From: an uncultured Clostridia bacterium
GTDB lineage: Bacteria > Bacillota > Clostridia > Christensenellales > Pumilibacteraceae
Length of the DNA stretch: 57,430 bases
Assembly: GCA_948440265.1 (NCBI GenBank)
Contig: CAOJOK010000011.1
Span: 1 to 57,430, forward strand
Direction: 5' to 3'
Below the pieces are notes generated by a model, which had not been told where the DNA came from, searched no databases, and saw nothing but the letters and a program-made list of their open reading frames with translations. The translations under genes and the position numbers were made by a program. Positions 7,406 through 16,800 of this stretch are shown here, one piece after another (position 1 is the first letter of the stretch; each line of letters starts with the position of its first letter).

Positions 7406-7529
7406 CTGACGGCAGAGAAACGAGCAGTTCAAGGAAGTCCGAGCGGCTTTCGACGGGAGCGTACTTCTTGTACGTGACCGAGAAAACGCGAAGGCTGACG
7501 CCGAAATGCGAAGTTTATATGCCTGTCAG
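7406..7529 (+). repeat. 124-bp covarying stem element, copy 4 (diverged)
   Basis: It follows copy 3 after one base. The left end is CTGACGGCAGA; the right end TATGCCTGTCAG has one inserted base. The internal stem is different in sequence but still partly pairs (GCG...TTTC with GA-AAA...CGC), and the apical hairpin is GCGTAC/GTACGT. Confidence 0.75.
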
Positions 7530-7570
7530 AAGGGGATTTCTCCGCTCGCTTCGCTCGGTCGAAATGACAG
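7530..7570 (+). repeat. type I dispersed hairpin repeat, copy 3 (short form)
   Basis: AAGGGGATTTCTCCGCTCG...CTTCGCTCGG then TCGAAATGACAG. It lies between a complete element and the right half of another, as if it replaced that element's left half. Confidence 0.8.
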
Positions 7571-7579
7571 TGGAAAAAT

Positions 7580-7634
7580 TGACCCGAGAAAAACCGCAGT
7601 TTGACACAGTATTTCGACGCGGATATGCCGTCAG
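7580..7634 (+). repeat. 123-bp element, right half only
   Basis: Begins at GACCCGAGAAAAACCGCAG and ends at TATGCCGTCAG. It is nearly identical to the right half of the complete element at 18428-18550. The left half is absent. Confidence 0.8.
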
Positions 7635-7640
7635 AAAGTG

Positions 7641-7673
7641 AAAAGGCAGTGAGCTTAGCCCAACTGCCTTTTA
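7641..7673 (-). terminator. terminator of the tRNA operon
   Basis: The arms AAAAGGCAGT and ACTGCCTTTT form a stem with a T tract on the minus strand. A further perfect 8-bp stem (GACAGAGC 7690-7697 with GCTCTGTC 7719-7726) lies in the trailer between the last tRNA and this terminator. Confidence 0.75.
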
Positions 7674-7734
7674 CCCTATACTTATTTTCGACAGAGCCGA
7701 CTGCCGCGGGGCGGATAAGCTCTGTCTGTCTCGG

Positions 7735-7820
7735 TGGTGCCCAAGACCGGACTCGAACCGGTACGGAGTTTCCCCCGAAGGATTTTAAGTCCTTTGCGTC
7801 TGCCATTCCGCCACTTGGGC
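7735..7820 (-). tRNA. tRNA-Leu (TAA)
   Basis: A complete 86-base tRNA including an encoded CCA. The acceptor GCCCAAG pairs with CTTGGGC, the anticodon loop is CTTAAAA (anticodon TAA), a long variable arm is present as expected for leucine, and the T loop is GTTCGAGTC. Last gene of a Gly-Cys-Leu cluster. Confidence 0.95.
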
Positions 7821-7827
7821 AATAAAT

Positions 7828-7902
7828 TGGAGGCACCACCCGGAATCGGACCGGGGAATAAAGGCTTTGCAGGCCTCTGCCTTACCGCTTGGCTATGGTG
7901 CC
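7828..7902 (-). tRNA. tRNA-Cys (GCA)
   Basis: A complete 75-base tRNA with encoded CCA. The acceptor GGCACCA pairs with TGGTGCC, the anticodon loop is CTGCAAA (anticodon GCA) and the discriminator is T, all typical for cysteine. Confidence 0.95.
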
Positions 7903-7905
7903 TTA

Positions 7906-7980
7906 TGGAGCGGAAGACGAGATTCGAACTCGCGACATTTGCCTTGGCAAGGCAACGCTCTACCACTGAGCCACTTCCGC
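7906..7980 (-). tRNA. tRNA-Gly (GCC)
   Basis: A complete 75-base tRNA with encoded CCA. The acceptor GCGGAAG pairs with CTTCCGC, the anticodon GCC lies in TTGCCAA and the T loop is GTTCGAATC. First gene of the cluster, 46 bases after the promoter's -10 box. Confidence 0.95.
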
Positions 7981-8025
7981 ATAAGTTTCGGGTATGCCGC
8001 CGCCCGAGGCAAACCACGCTTATTT

Positions 8026-8054
8026 ATTATATATGAAACGGCGCGTAAAAGCAA
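8026..8054 (-). promoter_or_regulatory. promoter of the tRNA operon
   Basis: On the minus strand TTGCTT (8054-8049), 17 bases, TATAAT (8031-8026). Nothing else is seen in 8055-8222. Confidence 0.65.
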
Positions 8055-8222
8055 GCAAATAGACGGGGTTTTCTGAAATTACGCTCTTTTTTTCTTTACA
8101 TTTCATTGCAATATCCGCGCGCCCGTTTTTTCGAAAAGTTTTGCCGTATTCGCGGTTTTCGCCGTACTTCCCTATTTGTTATATGCGGCTTTATGTTTTG
8201 ACGTTATTTCTTTTTCACGCGC

Positions 8223-8251
8223 TTGCATAAATCTTTTATCGGTGTTATACT
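8223..8251 (+). promoter_or_regulatory. dinB promoter giving a leaderless mRNA
   Basis: TTGCAT (8223-8228), 17 bases, TATACT (8246-8251). Only nine bases separate the -10 box from the ATG at 8261, so transcription should start within about three bases of the start codon. There is no Shine-Dalgarno site. No clear LexA box is visible. Confidence 0.65.
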
Positions 8252-8260
8252 AATCTCATA

Positions 8261-9487
8261 ATGGACCGAGTAATTCTGCATTGCGACCTGAATAATTTTT
8301 ATGCGTCCGTGGAGTGCCGAAAGCACCCCGAATGGGCGGACCTGCCCGTTGCCGTTGCCGGTAATCCCGAAAAGCGGCACGGCGTCGTGCTTGCCAAAAA
8401 CGAGCTCGCAAAGTCGTTCGGCGTGAAAACGGGCGACGTCATCTGGCAGGCAAAACAGAAAGCCCCCGGGCTTGTCATTGTCGCTCCGCACTTCGACGAA
8501 TATATGTATTTCAGCAAGCGCGCTTTCGACCTATACTCTAACTATACCTGTTATATCGAGCCGTTCGGTCCGGACGAGTGCTGGCTGGACTGTACGGGCA
8601 GTACCAAGCTTTTCGGCACGGGAGAGCAAATCGCCGACAAGATACGCGCCGATATGATTGAAACGCTTAATCTCACCGTCAGCGTGGGCGTGTCGTTCAA
8701 CAAGATTTTCGCTAAAATCGGTTCCGACCTGAAAAAGCCGAACGGCACGACGGTCATAAGCCGCGAGAACTTCCGCGAAAAGCTGTTTCCCCTGCCCGTC
8801 GCCGATATGATGAGCATAGGCAGAAAGACGGACGAAAAACTTGCCAAGCTCAACATCCGCACAATCGGTGACCTTGCCGCCGCCGACCCCGTTATGCTTA
8901 AATCGCACTTCGGCATAAACGGAATCAAGATGCACGCGTACGCAAACGGCAACGACGTCGAGCCGGTGCGCGAATATGTGAAGTCGAGAAAAATCGAATC
9001 CGTCGGTCACGGTATGACAGCCGTGCGCGACATAGACAATCTCGCCGACGCGAAGGCTATGATTTTTTATCTCGCCGAAATGGTTACGACGCGTATGCGC
9101 AAATACAAGGTGCGCGGCACGGGCGTCAGCGTGAACCTGCGCGGCAGCAATCTCAAACACATCACGCGGCAGAAAAAACTTAAAGTCCCCACCTATGCGA
9201 CGAGCGAAATTGCCGAGTGCGCCTATTCTCTCCTACTCGAAAATCAAAGCAGTATGCCGCTTCGGACGGTGACGGTCAGCGTGTACGGGCTTGTGCCTTT
9301 CGGCGGTTATGTTCAGACTTCTATGTTCGACGATAAGCCGAACGAGAAGGAGGAATCGTTGGAACGCGCCGTCGACGAAATCCGCGCAAAGTACGGAAAG
9401 CAGAGTATTTCCCGTGCAATCGTGCTCGGCAAAGATTTCATTTACGACAAGACGGACGCCGAAGATTTTTTACCGTTTCAGCGATAG
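8261..9487 (+). CDS. dinB: DNA polymerase IV (Y family)
   Basis: 408 residues, a full-length translesion polymerase. The first catalytic aspartate is D9 in HCDLNNFYASVE, with Y14 in the steric-gate position. The second acidic pair is D105-E106 in FGPDECWLD. SVGVSFNKIFAKIGSDLKKP and the little-finger domain follow in order. It copies past damaged bases in the cytoplasm with low fidelity. A beta-clamp-like motif (QTSMF) lies near the C-terminus. It is a single gene, read from an apparently leaderless transcript, and ends with no gap against the convergent GerQ-like gene. Confidence 0.92.
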   Translation: MDRVILHCDLNNFYASVECRKHPEWADLPVAVAGNPEKRHGVVLAKNELAKSFGVKTGDVIWQAKQKAPGLVIVAPHFDEYMYFSKRAFDLYSNYTCYIEPFGPDECWLDCTGSTKLFGTGEQIADKIRADMIETLNLTVSVGVSFNKIFAKIGSDLKKPNGTTVISRENFREKLFPLPVADMMSIGRKTDEKLAKLNIRTIGDLAAADPVMLKSHFGINGIKMHAYANGNDVEPVREYVKSRKIESVGHGMTAVRDIDNLADAKAMIFYLAEMVTTRMRKYKVRGTGVSVNLRGSNLKHITRQKKLKVPTYATSEIAECAYSLLLENQSSMPLRTVTVSVYGLVPFGGYVQTSMFDDKPNEKEESLERAVDEIRAKYGKQSISRAIVLGKDFIYDKTDAEDFLPFQR

Positions 9488-9754
9488 TCAATCGGCTCTC
9501 GGATAGAACACGAGCGAGCGCAGATTTTTCAGGTTTCCCGTCGAGTAAGTCTTATGCGTATCGTCCCAAAGCAGAAGATAGTCCCGTCCTACGGCGTAGA
9601 TTACGCCCTGAAACACCGCAGGCGGCAAAGGGGTATTTTCATACTCGGCGCGCACGCGCTTGCCCACGTTGTCGTTTAACAGGCTTTGAAACGTGCCCTG
9701 CCACTCTTTGTCAGAGAAGTCGAAGCCGCCGCTCGGTATCACTATGTCTTGCAT
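9488..9754 (-). CDS. GerQ-like small protein
   Basis: 88 residues without signal peptide. The stretch NVGKRVRAEY, then FQGVIYAVGRDYLLLWD and NLRSLVFY, follows the pattern of the C-terminal domain of the spore coat protein GerQ (GK-V, F-G-I-x-AGRDHIIL, L-Y-x-F). It lacks GerQ's long N-terminal part. The family is inferred from pattern memory, so a role in the spore coat is only suggested. The ATG follows AAAGGAGAATG. Its stop codon directly abuts the dinB stop on the other strand, with no visible terminator between. Confidence 0.5.
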   Translation of the reverse strand: MQDIVIPSGGFDFSDKEWQGTFQSLLNDNVGKRVRAEYENTPLPPAVFQGVIYAVGRDYLLLWDDTHKTYSTGNLKNLRSLVFYPRAD

Positions 9755-9814
9755 TTATCATTCTCCTTTTTTGACATAACAATATATATGAAGCGGTTTT
9801 GCCGTATGTGAAAA

Positions 9815-9853
9815 GTAAAAAAGAGCGGACTGCCTTGAGAGTTGTCCGCTCTT
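9815..9853 (-). terminator. terminator of the giant surface-protein operon
   Basis: The arms AAGAGCGGAC (9821-9830) and GTCCGCTCTT (9844-9853) form a perfect 10-bp stem, followed on the minus strand by a run of T. Confidence 0.85.
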
Positions 9854-9896
9854 GTTTTTGTGCGTTTTACGCCGATTTTTCTTCGGCGGTTTTCGT

Positions 9897-10835
9897 TTAT
9901 TCTTTCTTTTCGTCCGTGCTTGCCGCGGCTTCCGCTTCCGCCGCCTTGTCCATTTCCACAATCTTGAACGTTCTCGAGGACGTGCTTACCACTCTCTTGA
10001 CAAGACCGCGTTCCATAAGTCCGACGGTGCCGTCATACGGCAGATAATAGTCCACCGCTTCTCTCGGCTTTTTGACCGCGCCTATTTCCGCCATTGCGTC
10101 GGCAATCAATTCCTTGGCGTATTTGGCTCTGCGCGAACTCTTTATTCTATACAGGCACGGGGTGTCCGCCGTCGAACCGACGCCCGACACGTCTTCCACC
10201 GTGAACCTGCTCCCCTCGTACTTCTTGGGGTCTACGGCAAGCATAAGGCAGAGCGTTTTGCCGCGCACGACAAAGCGTGCCACCGTCTTTCTTCCCTTGC
10301 GGTAGGTTTCGCGTTTCCAGCTCATACGGTCGCGCACCTTATGGTAGGAAAGCAGTTCGTTTTTGATTTCCGAATACCACTCTTTGACTTCGTCCTTATT
10401 CTGAATGAGTTTGGCGGTGAAGCTGCGCTCGTAACGCACCGTGTCGCGACCTTCGGTTATGAAGGTTGCGTCTTCGTCATCGTCGTCGTCATCGTCGTCG
10501 AGCTCGGGCTCGGGCTCCTCGACCTTTTCTTCTTTGGCTTCGGGCGCACCGAGAGCGGGAACGGTTTCGGCGCCCAATTCTTCCGTTTTGGGTTCCGACT
10601 TTACGGGCTCCTGATAGGTCGACGGCAGAGATACGAGAAAGTTCTGTCTCTGCGTCGGGCGTTCGGCAACGGTTGCCTGCGCCTCTTTCACCGCGTCTTC
10701 CGCCGCGCCGTTTTTGCCGCGGATACCCACGACGAACAGAGTCGCAAGTACGGTCAATACTATAATCAGCACAACGAGCGCAATCAATAATACTATCAGA
10801 GTAACGCTGTTGCTCGCAATCAAACTACCTGTCAT
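9897..10835 (-). CDS. membrane-anchored acidic protein of unknown function
   Basis: 312 residues. One long transmembrane helix lies at about residues 12-37. A proline/glutamate-rich linker ending in a run of eight D follows, then a compact domain (about residues 130-285) starting YERSFTAKLIQ and containing SWKRETYRKGRKTVARFVVRG and DTPCLYRIKSSRRAKYAKEL. I recall such a domain in unnamed Clostridia proteins, sometimes in tandem, but know no function. Its ATG overlaps the stop of the giant surface protein as ATGA, and its ribosome site AAGGAGGAAAG is inside that gene's last codons, so translation is coupled. A partner or anchor role for that protein is inference. Confidence 0.75.
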   Translation of the reverse strand: MTGSLIASNSVTLIVLLIALVVLIIVLTVLATLFVVGIRGKNGAAEDAVKEAQATVAERPTQRQNFLVSLPSTYQEPVKSEPKTEELGAETVPALGAPEAKEEKVEEPEPELDDDDDDDDEDATFITEGRDTVRYERSFTAKLIQNKDEVKEWYSEIKNELLSYHKVRDRMSWKRETYRKGRKTVARFVVRGKTLCLMLAVDPKKYEGSRFTVEDVSGVGSTADTPCLYRIKSSRRAKYAKELIADAMAEIGAVKKPREAVDYYLPYDGTVGLMERGLVKRVVSTSSRTFKIVEMDKAAEAEAAASTDEKKE

Positions 10836-13800
10836 TTTACTTTCCTCCTTTTACCGGAAACATTTTTACCTACAAAAATTATTGCAACCACACCTGCGGC
10901 TATTGCCGTAAACACAAGACCGATACAGACTGCCGTCAGCACTACTTCGCCCGACATATCGTCCGTCACTATCGAGAAGTCCACGGCGGCGGTGAGCGTT
11001 TTGTACCCTTCGGCTTCCACCGTTATTACCGCCTTATAGTCGCCGAGCGCAGTCGGTACGCCGTCTATCACTTCTCCGTCCGCCGTCATATACACTATCG
11101 TATATTTATCGCAGGCTTCCGCCGACCAGACCAGTTCGCCCGTCTGACCCTGTATCCAATCTTTCATTTCGGGAATGACCGTGAAGCTGTTTGTCATAAG
11201 CGGCTTTTCGTATATCTCGAAATCCACTTTCGCAGTCAAGCCGCGGTGAACGCCTTCCGGCAGAGCGTGCACGATTAACGTGTACTTGCCCGGGGCGGTC
11301 GGCACGGCTTCCGTCGCCTTGTGGTCGGCTTCGTCGCGCAGTCTGTATCTGAACACGACGGTGCCGAAGTGAGCGACGCCGACGGGAGCGTTGGGCTGTT
11401 CGCCGAACGTCCAGCTTTGAATGTTCGGAAGCACATCCCAATAGTTGACCATTGTTTCATAGTCGACGGGGAAAATTTCGAACACGACGCTTGCGTCCAA
11501 ACCTACATAATCGTTCGTTGCGGGGACTTTTGCCGTCAGCAGGTATCTGCCTGCTTTTGCGTTTGCAAGGTCGTTTATGTTCGTCGTGCGATGTCCGTCG
11601 TTTAAAATCACTTCTTCATACACGGCTTCTCCGCTTACTTCGTCGATTATGCGCACGGTTATGTCGCCGTATCTGACTTTGGCGGTTACGAGTATGGAGT
11701 TGGCGTTGTACTGACCCTCCATCCAGCGCGTTATGTCGAGCGATTCTTCCCAATAGTTGCTCGCCTGACCGACGGCAAACGTGAGCTCTTTGTTTATGCC
11801 GTAATCATACGCGGAGTAATCGTTGGTTTCCGCAACGTGGACTATCATATAATAGTCGCCGCGCGGCAGGGCGCAAAGTATTTCCGCCGTTTCGTCGCTT
11901 ACATAACCTGCGGCGTCCGTTTCTATGCTGTCCAGACCGCTTATCTTTTCGCCGTCTATCTTTCTGATTTCGAAGGTCACTTTTCCGCGCGAGGTGGGCA
12001 GAGCGGTGAACAGGTTGACGGTCTTGTCGTATTCGTTCCAATTCCAGCGGCTGACGTTCGGGGTTATTATCCAATTGACGAGCGCCTGCTCAATTCTGAA
12101 ATGATACTCGTTAGACACCGAATACCAGTTTGTGCCTTCGGGCGTGCTTGCGACCAAAATATAGTCGCCGGCAGACCCCGGTCTTCCCGATTCCGTGGTT
12201 TCGTCCTTTATCCAACTGCCGTCGGGCTGTTTTATCGCCTTGTAATATTTGAACTCGACTTCGCTTCTCTCGCCGTAATTCGGGACGGCAACGATATTGC
12301 TTTCCATACCGCCGACAACCCAATCGTTTATCTGCGGTTCCAAAGTCCAGCCGTTTCTCACTTTATCGATTTTTATTTTTATATCCGTCGTCGTAAGCGA
12401 ATTATAGTTTTTCGTTTCTATCGCCCGTGCGGTAAGCGTGTATTCGCCTGCGTTCAGCATCCGCAAATTGCTTGTCGGAATATTTTGGTTATCCGACGAA
12501 ACGACGGTTATTATGACTTCGCTTTTATCCGCTTCGTACTTGACCTGCGGATTGACCCACTTAAAGTCTTCTTCGCTTACGCCCCACGTCCAGGACTTGA
12601 CCCAGCTTGCAGGGGCGGTCGTCCACTCGTTGTCGGCTTTTTGCACCGTGAACGGAAGCTCCAAAGACGGCAGGTCTGTATAGTTGCCGTTTTCGGGCGC
12701 GGTTACCGTTATTATAAGCGTATAATTGCCTGCGTCCAAAGAGCCGAGCTTTGCGTCTATATCGTTTATCGCATTGCTTTCCGTACTCAAACGCGCGGAC
12801 ACCGTGCCTTCCTTTGCCGTCGGCAGCGTCCAAGGGGTCTTTGCGTATTCGCCGTATTTCCAGCTCGTTATGGAAGGCGTGCCGCCCGTAAAGCCGTTTG
12901 CCGCCTTTTTCACTTCGAACAGCACGGCTTTTTCGTCGCTTTCGTAATTTGCCGTTTCGCCGACTTGGACGAACCAGAAGTAATTGCCCGCATTCTTCGG
13001 CATTCCGCCGTCGAGCTCGCTTGCGTCGAGTTTCTCCGACATCTGCCAGACGTTGCCGCGATAGACCGCCTTATAGTATCCCGTCGTAACGACTGCGGTG
13101 CTGTCTACGGGCGTGCCTGCCGAATGGGTCGGCTTGCTCTCGCCGTAAGTCCAGCCCGTTGCCGAAGGGTCTGTCGTAAAGCCGCCGCTTGCCTTTAAGA
13201 CTTTAAAAGAATATGTATCGGTCAACTCTTTGAAGTTGAGCACGCTTTTATCGCCTTGGTCGCGGCTGCTTACGCCCTGCGCCACAGTCACGGTCAGCGT
13301 ATAGCTGCCTGCCGAAAGATTGGACAGCACCGACGAAGATATGCCCGTTATCGGAGCGGTCAAACTGCCGCCCGTGAGCGAATAGGTTATCGTGCTTGCA
13401 AATACGGGCACGGGCGCCGTCCAGACTACGCTGTTTCCGTACGTCCAATCGTTTAACTCGACGGGGGTCTTCCAATCGTTATCCGCCGCCAAAATCACGA
13501 ACGGGGTCAGCGACTGCGCGCCCGAATAGTTTGCGCCGCCGCTTGCCTGTGCGTACAGGTAATATCTGCCGCTTTCCAGAGCGTTGATATGAGTTTTGAC
13601 AGCCGCCGCATCGGTGAACGAGCCGAGATTTAAGACGGGGTTCTTATGAGCCGCGTCGAGATATATGCCGTAAGTCACCGTCGTTTCGCCCGCGCCGTGA
13701 AGCGTTGTGCCGCCTATGAAGTTTTTGGTCACGTCGAAGCCGCTGTAATTCCAGCTTGTGAAGCTCGGCGTGATTTCGAACGTATTGTATGCCTTTGTGA

Positions 13801-16800
13801 CTTCGAGTTTATATTCGGAAGTCCAGCTGTAAGCCGAATAGTTATAGCCCTCGGTTATTTCGGCGGTCAAAAAGTATTCGTCGCCCACGTCTATCGTATT
13901 CAGCTTATCCGCAACTTCGCTCGGGACTTTGCCGCCTATGAGTTCGAAGCCCTGAACGAGATATTCCTTATTGCCGTCCGTCACTTTATATACGGAGTAC
14001 AATATTTTCGCACCGTCGCCTTTCTGCTCCGCCACGATGACGTTCAAGTCGCGGTCGAAGCTTTTCCACTGCCAGGAGGAAATTCTCGGCGCGGAGTCGA
14101 AGCCGTTTGCCGCTTTCAGTATCTCATAATACAGCGTTGCGGTATCGCCCGTAAATTCGCTTTTGCCCGGCTCTGCCGATTCGGGATTCCAACGGAACAG
14201 CGACGGATTGTTTATGACGAGATTGACGGCGCGTGCCGAACGGTCGGCGTTGCCTGCCGTCGCGTTCACATAATATCCGCTTTCGGTCTTCCACACTATT
14301 CTGTAATTGGGGTTTGCGGCAATTTCCGCCAAAGCGTCGCCGCCCGTATAGGTCACGTCTTTGAGCTTGGGCAAATCTATATACTCGTAAATCGTCACTT
14401 CGAACTTGCAGGCGCGGCGGTCCAGCTCTACCGACGTGTCCACCAGCGACGCATAGTTATTTGCGGTAAGCTGATAATACACGGTGTAAACTCCGCGCGT
14501 TCTCGGTGCGGTCAGGCGCGTATCGCTGAAACCGCTTTCTTCATAGTAGGCGTTGCCCGCAATGCCGTCCAGCGTGTATGTGAGTTTGAAATTGCCGTAA
14601 TAGCTATTGTACTTTTCTTCCGCCCATATGCCGCTTCTTGCAACCTGCGGGTCGTTTTCGAGCAAATTTTTAAGCGCGGTTTTATCGGCTTCGGCAATCT
14701 GCTCCGCATTATAGAAATGCGCGCCGCCGTCCGAAAGATGTTCGAACGCTTTGTCTTTGAGCGCGTTGTTCACGGCGTTTTTCTGCGCCGCGTCGAGCGA
14801 TTTGGCGTTGACCGTGAAATTATATGTCATATCCACGGGATAATACGTCGTGTCCGCCGTCGCCACGCTCGGGACGATGATACGCACGCGGTATCTGCCG
14901 ACGGGCATAGAGGCGTTTATATATTTGCTATAGTTTTCTACGAAAATCTGTTCGTCGGTGTCGACAACTGCGTATTCGGTGCCGTTAAAGCGGCTCAATA
15001 CGAAAGTTATCTTCACGTCTTCGGTTGCGCCGTCGTTTCTTTTATGCACGGCGGACGGGATATTGGGCGTCACGCTGTCTCCGTACGTCCAACTGCCGCC
15101 CGAAATCACTTCGTAATCGTCGGTTGTGCCGTCTATAATTATTCTGTTTCCTATATTGACTATGTACCAGCTTTTGGTTACGGTAAGCTTCGTGAAACGA
15201 TTGGGACCGAGATTTTCGATTTCGCCCGAAACGGTTATCTGACGAGACGCAAGGTCCTGACTATACTGATTTATATAAAACACATAGTTGTTTTCGGCGC
15301 CTGCAACTCCGTTCAATTCCAAAGTCGCCGTAGTGGAATACCGTCCGACAGCGGTTTTGCTTATATCGCCGCTGTAAGTAATTCCGAATATTTCCGACTT
15401 TACCGTGTCGGAAAGCACGATGGACTGCGCGTTCGAGTTGAAACCTATATAGCCGCTATTGACGGAAACCGTATCGTCGGGCTCGGTCTGTTTCGGCTGC
15501 GTATGATAGCCGTCGTCATCGTAATAATACAATGTGCCGCTCGACAGCTGGGATTTGTTGCTCTGCTGCACCCAATGCAGGGCGTCATATCCGTTGAGAT
15601 TTATTATCTGTTTGTCGATTTTAACGGTTATTTCGGCGGGCTTGACGTCGCCTGCGAAAGAACCCCACTTTGTATTAAGCTCTACCGACAGTTTATACGT
15701 TCCCGCATTCGTAAGCGAAGTATCGGGCAGGTTCGTCGTCACGTTTCCGCTCATATCGGTATAGGAACTTATTTTGACGATATAATCGTCGAGATTTTTC
15801 AAGCCCGCTTCATTCAATACGGTGCCTTCGTCCGTCGACTTCAAGGTATAGCCCGAACTTGTATATGTGCGCTGTAAAGACGTTGCGGAAATCTCGGGCA
15901 CGGTAACTTTATTCGCGTACACATTTATCGTATCTCCCGCCAGAGCAAGCTGTCCCGTTACCCAAGCGGTATCCACTTCCAGCGCGGAGGCGAACTCCTT
16001 GTTTCTGTACCAAACGGTGGACGTATAGCCGTCTACGTTGGGAAGCTCGAATTTGCCTTCTTTATAGCGGTAGTCCCACTGCTGTTCGTAAGTTGCAGGC
16101 TTGCCGTGCAGTCTGACCACGCTTTCGAGAGCTGACGTCGTGCCGTTTTCGATTACGTTCGGTGTTATGTCGACATAATATGTGCGGTTGGCTGTCGCCA
16201 CATTAAAGGGGTCGCCCGTCGACACGGAGCCGCTGTCGGGGAAAATGAAGTTTACGGTTTTATCCGTCGTTGCGAACGCATTGCTTCCGTAAGTCACTCC
16301 GCTCGTTTTGACGATATGTATGAATTTTTCGTTCTTGCCGCCGCTGAATGCACTCGCTCCGACGTGGGTAAGATTTTTGCCGAGTTTGACACCCGATACG
16401 CTCGAACCGTTGAAAGCACTGTCGCCGATTACCTTTACGGCGTCGGGTATCTCCATTTTCATAAGCCACACCCAAAGGCAGGCGCGCATTCCTATATCAT
16501 AGCTCGTTATCTTTCTACCGTCAGGGAAATCGGCGTTGTATTTCGAATCTGTAAAGTCCACTCTCGACCACTTGCCGCAGGAATCCAACTTCGCGTAAGC
16601 CGAGTTGTGACTGTCGTTTACTATCCTATTTTCAATGCTCAAATCGAGCACGGTAGGGTCGAGATTTTTCGCCGTTTCGAAGTCTTCGGCAAGAGATATT
16701 TCGTTCGGGAACTTATAGAGCGGCGCCATATCCGCGGAATTGGAAAAGGTTCCGAGAGGGGTTTCGCCGTTACTCGTCCATTCGTTGGATTCGTTATCGA

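Noticed and set aside
8003-8222. Possible small RNA or gene upstream of the tRNA operon and dinB
   Set aside because: Apart from the tRNA promoter, no hairpin with T run, ribosome site or coding frame stands out.
9758-9961. 67-residue Arg/Lys-rich open frame
   Set aside because: It spans the terminator at 9815-9853 and the 3' end of the gene at 9897. Its composition is that of a shadow frame.
13646-15877. 743-residue open frame on the plus strand inside the giant surface gene
   Set aside because: It is antisense to a clearly coding frame with recognisable repeats, rich in Arg/Cys/Val, has no ribosome site, and arises from codon bias of the real gene.
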